Shown in pieces: positions 31,428-38,933 of a stretch of 64,000 bases of DNA. Position 1 is the first letter of the stretch, and each line of letters begins with the position of its first letter. This DNA is from Clostridiales bacterium (GTDB taxonomy: Bacteria; Bacillota; Clostridia; Saccharofermentanales; DTU023): positions 62,001-126,000 of the forward strand of contig SFFI01000001.1 in NCBI GenBank assembly GCA_004556925.1, read 5' to 3'. The notes under the pieces were generated by a model. The model saw only the letters and a list, made by a program, of their open reading frames with translations. It ran no database searches and was not told the DNA's origin. The position numbers were made by a program, and so were the translations under genes.

Positions 31428-34076
31428 CTACTTGGTGTAGGGCTTATTTTTACTTTTCAGATCCTTGAGAATCTGCTTTTGCTCCTCCTGGAGTAACTTG
31501 CTTCTAGCCGAATTGGCTTCTAAGGCTTCCTTGCCTTCTTTCTTCAGCTGGGCAAAAGCTTCACGTTCTTCTTCTTGTTTAGCCTTAATGGACTGCTTGC
31601 TCTCACTGGAAAGCTCCTTGTAGGCCTTTCTATCTTCTTGCAACTGGACTTTGAAGTTCTTCTTCATGGCCCTAAGCTGCTGGCGGAAGGCCCTGCGTTC
31701 CGCTTTATCCTCGTGTTTATTGCGCTTGTAGGCCAGTTTGAGCGCCTTGTTCCATTCTTTAGATTTATCTTTGATTTCCTCAGGCAGGTCTTCCCAAACA
31801 GGCAATTGCTTATTTAATTCCTTCAGATCCAGGTACAAGCCCTTGCTGAGGTCATTGGCTTCCGTCTGGAAGGCTTCCATGTGGGCACGTGTTTGTCCAG
31901 CTGCCTCCTGGCGGACCTGGTAGAGTTTGCGGTTGTACTGGTCATGAAGGGCCTGCAGGTCTGCTTGATACTTTTGCTGTAAGTCTACCCGCTTTTTCTC
32001 TTCTTCCATCCGTAGCAGGTCTTCCTGCTGGCCCTGCTTCATATTGAGAATAATCTTCTCTTGGTCGCGGTCTCGTTCCAAGGCCTTTAAGCGCCGGTCA
32101 TAGGTGGAGAGGCAGGACAGCTTTTCCTGCATGAGGTCTGCTGGGCTGAGGCCAGCAAAACTGCGGGGTGGAGCATCTGAACTAACCGAGTGCTGCTTTT
32201 GCTGATCTGTCTCTTCTAGAGGCTTCTTCTCCTCCGCTAGCTTGCTTTCGAGCTCATCTAGATTCACACCAATAAGATCCCGCCAGCCCAGCTGTTCCCG
32301 CTTAATTAAGTCTTGCAGGCGCTGCGTTTCCACATTCCGTTTGACCTTGAGGGTCGTGGTTTTAATCATGTCTTGGAAACTGTAAGCGTAAGACCTGATC
32401 CCCTTAAAGCTGGGTACCAAGTGGTTAATTTCCTTGATATAGTTTTCCAGGGTATCCTGGATTTCCTTCGGGCCTTTGCCTTCTTTGGCCATTTTTTCCT
32501 GGTCGAGGACCAGCTTAGCGGTCAGGACAATATCGCCATTGCCATCCTCCTGGCCAAAGACCAGGGAATCTTTGACATATTCCTGGTTATTGAGCAGGCT
32601 TTCTAGCTCCTCCGGGAAGACCTTTTTGCCAGAAGGCAAAACGATCATAGACTTGGTACGGCCTGTAAGGTAAAGGACCTGTTTCTTAGGCTCAATGTAA
32701 CCAATATCACCTGTATGGAACCAGCCATCTTCGCCAAAAACTTCTTGGTTAGCAGCTTCATTTTGGAAGTAACCCAGCATCACCATATCCCCACGGATCA
32801 GGATTTCCCCAGGTTCGTTAGGCTGGTCTGTGTCAATGGCTAAGGTGACTCCAGATAGGGGCTGTCCACAGGAGCCGCGCACGTTATATTGGGTGTTGCA
32901 ACCTGCGACTACCGGGGCGGTTTCGGTGAGCCCATAGCCTTGCAAGATCTCAATACCGATATCGTAGAAGAAGTCAATCACTTCTTTGCTGAGGGCTGCC
33001 GCGCCGGAAATGGCAATATAAAAATCCCCGCCCAGCTCCTCTAATACAGAAGCGAAAATTTGCCTCCGCCGGTCAATACCGAAGAAGCGCAAAAATTTGG
33101 AGAGAAAGAGACCAAACTTAAACTTCCGCATTTGGCCGGAACGTTCGATATTACTCAGGATCCGCTTATGAATAGCCTCAAAGACCTTAGGCACGCCAAT
33201 GACCATGTGGACATGGTATTCCTTGATGTTCTTCCCGATATAGCGCAGGCCATCGCAGACATGAATGCAGCCGCCCAAGCTCAAGACGGAAAGTAAACCA
33301 CACGTGTTCTCAAAAGTGTGGTGTAGGGGTAGCAGGGAGAGGGTCCGTACAGGATCCTTAAATTGAACCGTTTCTAAAAGGGCACGAATATCGGCTGTAA
33401 TATTAGCGTGGGACAGCATGACGGCTTTAGATACAGCTGTGGTGCCTGAGGTAAAGAGGAGAACCAAGAGCTCATCGTCCGCCAAGGGATTGTCGGGACT
33501 AGGCCCCTTCTGGGCTAACTTTTCTGCACCTGCCTCGAGTAAAAGGCTGAGATCCTGGGCCTGACCCGTGTGCGCTTGCAAGAGCTCAGTAAGCTCCTCT
33601 AGCGCTTTTTGATCTTTATCATAGTCCATGTTGTGGACAATCCACTGTTCCACCAGGGGGCAATCCCCCACAAATGGCAGGAGAGATTTGAGAGCTGCGG
33701 GATCTAAAATGACCGCCTTGACCTCTGCCCTCTGAATCAGTTGGGCCAATTCAAAGCCCGTCAGCATGGCATCCAGCGGGCAGGCCACGCCGGTGTCCCA
33801 GCAGATGGTTAAGTAGGACAGCATCCAAGTGAAAGAGTTCGCGCCCACTAAGGCTATCCTCTGACCGCCCAGGCCAAGGCCCAATAAGGATTCTTTGAGG
33901 GCCTGGCATTGAGTGTAAAGCTCCTTATAGGTCACCGTGACCGGGTCGGACTTAACCGTAGGCCGGTAAACAATAGCGCTGCGGTCACCATGGATCTTTT
34001 TCCCGCGTTCGAGGATATCTCCCAGCCGGTGGATAGGAGGAGCGTCAAAGTATTTTTTACCAGTAAGAACTTGCAT
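31428..34076 (-). CDS. Long-chain acyl-CoA ligase with long C-terminal coiled-coil tail
   Basis: 882 residues. The first about 600 form an AMP-binding synthetase: LLFTSGTTAVSKAVMLSH (P-loop-like), PLHHTFEN, GYGLTETAPVV, GWFHTGDIGYI and LTGRTKSMIVLPSGKKVFPEE with the hinge and C-terminal lysine region. Residues about 625-882 are an almost purely charged helical extension, rich in Glu, Lys, Gln and Arg, absent from ordinary ligases. The enzyme activates fatty acids to acyl-AMP and acyl-CoA; the tail may bind a partner or the membrane (inference). Monocistronic. Confidence 0.9.
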   Translation of the reverse strand: MQVLTGKKYFDAPPIHRLGDILERGKKIHGDRSAIVYRPTVKSDPVTVTYKELYTQCQALKESLLGLGLGGQRIALVGANSFTWMLSYLTICWDTGVACPLDAMLTGFELAQLIQRAEVKAVILDPAALKSLLPFVGDCPLVEQWIVHNMDYDKDQKALEELTELLQAHTGQAQDLSLLLEAGAEKLAQKGPSPDNPLADDELLVLLFTSGTTAVSKAVMLSHANITADIRALLETVQFKDPVRTLSLLPLHHTFENTCGLLSVLSLGGCIHVCDGLRYIGKNIKEYHVHMVIGVPKVFEAIHKRILSNIERSGQMRKFKFGLFLSKFLRFFGIDRRRQIFASVLEELGGDFYIAISGAAALSKEVIDFFYDIGIEILQGYGLTETAPVVAGCNTQYNVRGSCGQPLSGVTLAIDTDQPNEPGEILIRGDMVMLGYFQNEAANQEVFGEDGWFHTGDIGYIEPKKQVLYLTGRTKSMIVLPSGKKVFPEELESLLNNQEYVKDSLVFGQEDGNGDIVLTAKLVLDQEKMAKEGKGPKEIQDTLENYIKEINHLVPSFKGIRSYAYSFQDMIKTTTLKVKRNVETQRLQDLIKREQLGWRDLIGVNLDELESKLAEEKKPLEETDQQKQHSVSSDAPPRSFAGLSPADLMQEKLSCLSTYDRRLKALERDRDQEKIILNMKQGQQEDLLRMEEEKKRVDLQQKYQADLQALHDQYNRKLYQVRQEAAGQTRAHMEAFQTEANDLSKGLYLDLKELNKQLPVWEDLPEEIKDKSKEWNKALKLAYKRNKHEDKAERRAFRQQLRAMKKNFKVQLQEDRKAYKELSSESKQSIKAKQEEEREAFAQLKKEGKEALEANSARSKLLQEEQKQILKDLKSKNKPYTK

Positions 34077-34118
34077 ATAATTTTACCTTAATTAAATATA
34101 GTCTAGGAGCCAGCTGTG

Positions 34119-35390
34119 CTAAGCCAGGCCCAGACGAGCAATCACAGGGCGAGGGGCAAGAAAAGAAACCAAAATGCCCTCATCCCCATATTCTAGCTGA
34201 TTTATCCAGGCCTGTTGACGGATAATTGCCAGCTTTGCGGAGTCGGCGTAAGGGATCCGCCAACTGACCTGTTCCCAGTCCTGGCTAACCATATCGAGAA
34301 TAGCCTGACGGAGTTCGGGAAGACCTTGGCCCGTCCTCACAGAGACCCAGCATTCTTTTAGGTTGGACTCCCTCGTGGAGGGGAAAAAGCCTCCGCCCGC
34401 CAGCTGGTCTGGAGAGACGAGGTCTAGCTTATTCAGGACATGGATGCGGGGCTTATTGCTGACCTCGAGAGAATAAAGCAAGTCATCTACCATCTGGCAC
34501 TGTTCAGCAGCCTCAGGGTCTGAACCATCTGTGACTTGGATAATAAAGTCGGCTCCCCTTACCTCATCCAAAGTGGATTTAAAGGCCTCAACCAACTCAT
34601 GGGGGAGACGGCGGATAAAGCCTACGGTGTCAGTTAATAAGAGCTCCGGCCCTTCTTGAGGCAGTCGGCGAACCAAGGGGTCAAGGGTCGCAAAAACCTG
34701 ATCATAAGCCTCAAGGTCTGAGGCACAGAGGGCATTGATCAGGCTAGATTTACCGGCATTGGTATAGCCACAAACGGCAATTGTATAGGCCTCACGCTCC
34801 TCCCGCTGTGCGCGGATAAGTTGACGGCGTTTGGCTACTTGTTGGAGCCTGCGCTTAAGCTTAGTGATCCGACTCTGAATGTGTCGGCGGTCACTTTCCA
34901 GCTTGCTTTCGCCTGGTCCTCTTGTGCCAATACCGCCCCCCAGACGAGAGAGAGCCTGGCCAGAGCCCGAAAGGCGGGAAAGCCTATCTTGCAACTGGGC
35001 AATCTCCACCTGTAAAACACCCTGGCTTGTCTTGGCACGCCGGGCGAAGATGTCCAAAATTAAGAGGGTCCGGTCCAGGACCTTGAGGTCCGAGAGTTCG
35101 GCAATCGTGGCCATCTGGCTACCCGAGAGCTCGCCGTCAAAAATGAGGCAGTTGGCCTCTAAAAGCTCAGCCATTTCTGCCAACTCCAATATTTTGCCTT
35201 TGCCTGCAGCTGTGGCTGGATCCAGACCCGGCCTCCGCTGTAAGCTCTTCCCGACGACCTCAATCTCACAGGCCTCACAAAGTTCAACTAGCTCCTGCAG
35301 GGAGGCTTCCTGGGCTTCTTCTTCGTCTTCGGGCAAAATAAGGCCAAGCAGGATAGCGCGGTCAGGGTGTATTTCATTAACAGGATAAAT
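34119..35390 (-). CDS. hflX: GTPase HflX (probable ATT start)
   Basis: Ribosome-associated GTPase that rescues stalled ribosomes. About 423 residues: HflX N-terminal domain, GGIGTRGPGESKLESDRR, then the G domain with G1 GYTNAGKSSLINAL, G3 DTVGFIRRLP and G4 NKLD. The frame is open back to 35582, but that extension encodes only a 9-bp repeat, has no ribosome site and contains a good -10 box. The codon with a well-placed AAGGAG (35403-35398, 7-base spacer) is ATT at 35390, where homologues also begin, so a rare ATT start is proposed. If translated from 35582 the protein would have 487 residues. Confidence 0.88.
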   Translation of the reverse strand: MYPVNEIHPDRAILLGLILPEDEEEAQEASLQELVELCEACEIEVVGKSLQRRPGLDPATAAGKGKILELAEMAELLEANCLIFDGELSGSQMATIAELSDLKVLDRTLLILDIFARRAKTSQGVLQVEIAQLQDRLSRLSGSGQALSRLGGGIGTRGPGESKLESDRRHIQSRITKLKRRLQQVAKRRQLIRAQREEREAYTIAVCGYTNAGKSSLINALCASDLEAYDQVFATLDPLVRRLPQEGPELLLTDTVGFIRRLPHELVEAFKSTLDEVRGADFIIQVTDGSDPEAAEQCQMVDDLLYSLEVSNKPRIHVLNKLDLVSPDQLAGGGFFPSTRESNLKECWVSVRTGQGLPELRQAILDMVSQDWEQVSWRIPYADSAKLAIIRQQAWINQLEYGDEGILVSFLAPRPVIARLGLA

Positions 35391-35454
35391 AGGTTTTCTC
35401 CTTATATCCGCCCAAGCATAAAGCTTTGGGCTCTTTAGTCCAAAGCCGCTTGGA

Positions 35455-35544
35455 CTTAGCTTGGTTCGCTTGCTTAGCTTGCTTCGTTTACTTAGCTTAC
35501 TTAGCTTGCTTAACTTGCTTAACTTACTTAACTTACTTAGCTTG
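35455..35544. repeat. 9-bp tandem repeat in the hflX leader
   Basis: Ten contiguous 9-bp units, mostly CTTAGCTTG, CTTAACTTA and close variants on the plus strand. They lie between the hflX promoter and its ribosome site. If translated in the hflX frame each unit would give Lys-Leu-Ser. Confidence 0.85.
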
Positions 35545-35561
35545 CAAAGATTAGTGCAACT

Positions 35562-35590
35562 ATTATACCGTGTTCCAAGCACTTTGCTAA
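35562..35590 (-). promoter_or_regulatory. hflX promoter
   Basis: TTAGCA (35590-35585) and TATAAT (35567-35562) on the minus strand, 17 bases apart. Transcription would begin near 35555, inside the open frame, which argues against the upstream GTG start. Confidence 0.6.
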
Positions 35591-35982
35591 AATCCAGGGG
35601 CAGAAAGGCCCTGTGCGCAGAGGATAGGTATGGCTAAGTAGGTATGGTTAAGCCAGTATAGTCAAGCCCGGCTAGAATCCCGCCTAAGGCGTGTAAAACA
35701 AAATACACAGAGGAAATGACCGTAAAAATCATGTTAGCGTCGCACCTTTTGCTGGGGAAATTACTGTAGCAGCTAAGCGAATAATACTGGTCTGAATCTC
35801 CGTATAAGTGATGTTATTTTTAATGATATTATATAAAACTACGTCAAAATATTTTATCTTTACCTGCCTCTATCTGTAAAAATTAAGGATTATATATATG
35901 CGGCACACATCTGTAATTTATCAGTAATGAATCCCAAACGTGCTAGGCTAAAATTGTCTTTTATTTCTCTGTAGTAAAGAAA
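35591..35982. other. AT-rich noncoding stretch before the HTH gene
   Basis: No gene seen. The last 180 bases are clearly richer in A/T than the surroundings and contain TAAAAT and TATATATAT runs suited to promoters or DNA bending. GCTAGGCTAAAAT at about 35941-35953 is a candidate extended -10 region for the gene starting at 35983. Confidence 0.5.
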
Positions 35983-36729
35983 GTGGGGTATAACTTGAAT
36001 GATTTTTTAGATGCTGCACATAAAGAGGGGATGGGATTTGAAGCGATATATTGGGTGAAATTAGCGCAAGTCTATCCTACAGTTTATGATGACGTGCAAA
36101 TGCTTATCGGTGATGAACTTCGCAAACAACGTAAGCAGGCTGGACTAACCCAAATTCAGCTTGCCAGTCAGGTCTTCTGCTCAGCCGCAACCATATCCAA
36201 CATTGAACACGGCTATATTTTTTCCAACATGGCAACCTTTAATAGTATTTGCCAACGATTCAAACTCATGTCAGGTAGCCTCATCTACCTCAGCCAACTT
36301 TATTGCCTTTATCTGAATCATCAGAAAATAGAAGGCTACTATAAGCTTCCACCGCACATGCGTGCTGCCAGCAGACCTACCTTCTGTATCGAAGATGATC
36401 CTGCTCCGACTACACAGAAGGCTTCTCGGAAAATGGGATCTGCAAAAAGATCTAATACCAAACCGTCTAGCAACGCTACGACAACATCCGCTATAGCGAG
36501 CAAGAAGGCAACTTCCGGAGCTAACAAGAGCACCTCTGCTAAAAGTGCTACGAGCAAAGCTTCTAAGTCTGCCAAGAGTACATCTGCTAAAAGTGCTACG
36601 AGCGCATCTTCTCAGGATGCCAAAAGTACATCTGCTAAAAGTGCTACGAGCGCATCTTCTCAGGATGTCAAGAGTACATCTACTAAAAGTAGTGATAAGA
36701 CTTCAAATTCTTCTAAGAAGGAAAAGTGA
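35983..36729 (+). CDS. XRE-type helix-turn-helix protein with Lys/Ser/Thr/Ala-rich repetitive tail
   Basis: 248 residues. About 40-95 is a Cro/CI-type HTH: IGDELRKQRKQAGLTQIQLA, followed by ATISNIEHG. About 145-248 is low-complexity, basic, Lys/Ser/Thr/Ala-rich, resembling histone-H1-like bacterial nucleoid proteins. At the DNA level it has a 48-bp repeat (starts 36574, 36622, 36670). The start is GTG at 35983 or TTG at 35995. Base composition is lower in GC than neighbouring genes, hinting at transfer. It lies immediately upstream of the long palindrome arrays, which could be its binding sites (inference only). Confidence 0.8.
   Translation: MGYNLNDFLDAAHKEGMGFEAIYWVKLAQVYPTVYDDVQMLIGDELRKQRKQAGLTQIQLASQVFCSAATISNIEHGYIFSNMATFNSICQRFKLMSGSLIYLSQLYCLYLNHQKIEGYYKLPPHMRAASRPTFCIEDDPAPTTQKASRKMGSAKRSNTKPSSNATTTSAIASKKATSGANKSTSAKSATSKASKSAKSTSAKSATSASSQDAKSTSAKSATSASSQDVKSTSTKSSDKTSNSSKKEK
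36574..36695. repeat. 48-bp in-frame coding repeat
   Basis: Two full copies and part of a third (starts 36574, 36622, 36670) within the 3' end of the HTH gene, encoding a 16-residue Lys/Ser/Thr/Ala repeat; nearly identical copies suggest recent expansion. Confidence 0.85.
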
Positions 36730-36779
36730 GGAGGGGAGATAGCAAATCTCCATCCTTATGCGTAGTGCAAAAGGAAGAC

Positions 36780-36824
36780 AAGTTGCCACAAGCCAAACAC
36801 CATGTGAAAGGCTTGTGGCAACTT
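36780..36824 (+). terminator. Terminator of the HTH gene
   Basis: AAGTTGCCACAAGCC pairs perfectly (15 bp) with GGCTTGTGGCAACTT around a 15-base loop; TTCTTGTTT follows. 50 bases after the stop codon. Confidence 0.8.
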
Positions 36825-37004
36825 TCTTGTTTGAATTTCCACCGTAGCTACTGCCTATTTGCGTGTGAGCAATCTCAACCTGCCTCCTTCCCCCATAGGT
36901 CGGCTCAGCCGCATCCATTTTCTCTCAGCGAATCCAACTTCCTCATTTTTCTTACAAGTTTGCAGATAATGTACATCAGGTCATTGACTTTCGACTTATG
37001 TCCA

Positions 37005-37083
37005 GTCAAGTCCCCAATAGTGTGTAAATTCGTAATTGCCTTTCTTTAATGACCTTCTTAGGCAGTATTTGCTAGCCGGCATT
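37005..37083. repeat. Leader of the 74-bp palindrome array
   Basis: This sequence matches 10834-10913 over its whole length, with scattered differences (GTCAAG ... TGTGTAAATT ... GCCTTTCTTTAATG ... TTGCTAGCCGGCAT). Part of it (GTCAAG ... AATAGTGTGTAAATT) recurs at 37983-38009, on the other side of the array. The gap 36825-37004 shows no other structure. Confidence 0.8.
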
Positions 37084-37982
37084 GGTTGGCAAGTCAGCTA
37101 AATCAGAGGTTTGCCAACCCTTTTCAGCCCGGCCGAGCTAGTTTGATGGGAGATTTTGGTTGGCAAATCCGCCAAATCAGGGGTTTGCCAACCTTTTTCA
37201 GGCCAGCCGAGCCAGTTTGGCAGGAGATTTTGGTTGGCAAGTCCGCTAAATCAGGAGTTTGCCAACCCTTTTCAGCTCGGCCGAGCCAGTTTAGCAGGAT
37301 ATTTTGGTTGGCAAGTCCGCTAAATCAGAGGTTTGCCAACCTTTTTCAGGCCGGTCGAGCCAGTTTAGCAGGAGATTTTGATTGGCAAGTCCGCTAAATC
37401 AGGGGTTTGCCAACCCTTTTCAGTCTGGCCGGGCGGGCTTAGCAGGATATTTAGGTTGGCAAGACCGTCAAATCAGGGGTTTGCCAACCCTTTTCAGGCC
37501 GGCCGAGTCAGTTTGGCAGGAGATTTTGGTTGGCAAGTCCGCTAAATCAGCACTTTGCCAACCTTTTTCAGGCCGGCCGGGCGGGCTTAGCAGGATATTT
37601 AGGTTGGCAAGACCGTCAAATCAGGGGTTTGCCAACCTTTTTCAGGCCGGCCGAGCCAGTTTAGCAGGAGATTTTGGTTGGCAAATCCGCCAAATCAGGG
37701 GTTTGCCAACCTTTTTCAGGCCGGCCGAGCCAGTTTGGCAGGAGATTTTGGTTGGCAAATCCGTCAAATCATGGGTTTGCCAACCCTTTTCAGGCCGGCA
37801 GAGCTAGTTTGATGGAGATTTTGGTTGGCAAGTCCACCAAATCATGGGTTTGCCAACCCTTTTCAGGCCGGCAGAGCTAGTTTGATGGAGATTTTGGTTG
37901 GCAAGTCCACCAAATCAGGGGTTTGCCAACCTTTTTCGGCCTGACCGGTCCGGTTTAGCAGGATATTTAGGTTGGCAAGTAA
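37084..37982. repeat. Tandem palindrome array, 74-bp period, twelve units
   Basis: GGTTGGCAA (one copy GATTGGCAA) recurs at 37084, 37158, 37232, 37306, 37380, 37454, 37528, 37602, 37676, 37750, 37823, 37896 and 37970: intervals of 74, two of 73. Each unit is a 36-base hairpin (GGTTGGCAAA / TTTGCCAACC) followed by T4-5C, then a 38-base linker with GGCCGGCC and GTTTAGCAGGA. 74 is not a multiple of three, so the frames rotate; the repetitive open frames are not genes. There are no unique spacers. Confidence 0.95.
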
Positions 37983-37998
37983 GTCAAGCCACAAATAG

Positions 37999-38466
37999 TG
38001 TGTAAATTTGCCTTTGTTCATTTCACAAGGCCTCTAAGCCGGCTCAGCAAATCAGAAATATGTGGAATATTGCTTTTGTCCATTTCACAAGCCTTTGGGC
38101 AGGGGAAAAATGCCAAAAAATATTGTGAAATGTGATATTGGCCCAATTCACAATATTTATACCCAGACCAGATAAAGAAATTATATGGTGAAATAGCATA
38201 TGGAGTTATTTCACATGAATTCTGCTAGGGCCGGATAAGCCCAATTTATGGTGGAATGTCATAATAATTTATTTCACATGAATTTTGGCTAAATAATTAA
38301 GGGCGAAAGGCATGTGAAAGATGACTTCTTCGATTTTCACAGCTAATTGGTTGAAATCTAAGGGCAGGTTAAGCTGTGAAAAATGAATTCCTCAATTTCC
38401 ACCGGCAATTGGCTGAAATCGAAGGATAGAATAGCTTGTGAAAGACGACTTTCGCGGGTTCCACAG
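37999..38466. repeat. Second tandem palindrome array, 62-63-bp period, eight diverged units
   Basis: Imperfect hairpins of the form TGTGAAA - about 16-18 bases - TTTCACA have anchors at 37999, 38061, 38124, 38187, 38250, 38313, 38375 and 38437, that is every 62-63 bp. Units are much more diverged than in the 74-bp array, but both arms change together in several units (for example GAAAA with TTTCCAC). Confidence 0.8.
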
Positions 38467-38490
38467 GGAATTGGCTGGCAATCTCCTGTG

Positions 38491-38625
38491 CAGGTTTTTG
38501 AGGCTTGATTAAACTATGGCCGGGTCTCATGAACAGTCAATGGCGCCTTCGGCGCCGCTTAGCGGTCAAAGACCATTGACAGTTCATGAAGCCCGGCCTA
38601 AAAAGTTAACAAGCCTCAAAAACCT
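38491..38625. repeat. 135-bp long inverted repeat, full copy of dispersed element
   Basis: CAGGTTTTTGAGGCTTG at the left end and CAAGCCTCAAAAACCTG at the right end are exact complements. The arms continue with TGGCCGGG / CCCGGCC, CATGAAC / GTTCATG and GTCAATGG / CCATTGAC, making about 50-bp imperfect arms around a GC-rich centre. Part of the element recurs at 1649-1719. No open frame inside looks coding. Confidence 0.85.
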
Positions 38626-38658
38626 GTCGAGTATAAGAATTAATTCTCAGTGGATTTT

Positions 38659-38720
38659 CTGTAAGACTAAATGCAACTTCCTGCCCTTAAATGTGGATTT
38701 TACTTTTTCATTCTGCCCCT
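38659..38720. repeat. Tail sequence shared with the short element at 11011-11070
   Basis: CTGTAAGACTAAATGCAACT followed by a T-rich end (CTTTTTCA) matches the end of the one-unit element at 10834-11070. Confidence 0.75.
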
Positions 38721-38795
38721 TTGGTGTGGAAATACTTTTTCACTTTAGCAGCCCCTGCAGGGGCTAGGCAGAGTGTGTGGGCTATGCCTGGAACA

Positions 38796-38804
38796 TGTTA
38801 AAAT
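38796..38804 (+). promoter_or_regulatory. Extended -10 promoter of the helicase gene
   Basis: TGTTAAAAT: TG then TAAAAT at 38799-38804, giving a leader of about 120 bases before the helicase start. Confidence 0.5.
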
Positions 38805-38812
38805 AAGTAGTC

Positions 38813-38836
38813 GAAGTTAAGAAGTTAAGAAGTTAA
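38813..38836. repeat. 8-bp tandem repeat in helicase leader
   Basis: GAAGTTAA three times in a row, followed by two imperfect copies of a TAAAGATTGA..CTTTTGGTA segment, all in the 5' leader of the helicase mRNA. Confidence 0.75.
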
Positions 38837-38933
38837 GATATATTGTTAAAGATTGATGCTTTGGTAAAGTCGATTTTTTAATAAAGATTGAGCTTTTGGT
38901 AGAGATTAAGGATTGTTTAAGAGCGGAGCGAGC

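Noticed and set aside
35391..35582. N-terminal extension of HflX made of Lys-Leu-Ser repeats
   Set aside because: No ribosome site at 35582, a promoter -10 inside it, and homologues begin near 35390; kept as an alternative only.
37086..37880. Repetitive open frames read as proteins
   Set aside because: They arise from the 74-bp palindromes; the period is not a multiple of three and the same motif appears in shifting frames.
37084..37982. CRISPR array
   Set aside because: Repeat units are directly contiguous with a homogeneous linker; there are no unique spacers and no cas genes.
38491..38625. Insertion sequence
   Set aside because: It has long inverted arms but is too short for a transposase and no target-site duplication could be seen.
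38516..38767. Open frame of 83 codons
   Set aside because: It lies across the long inverted repeat and its tail; no ribosome site and no protein-like composition.
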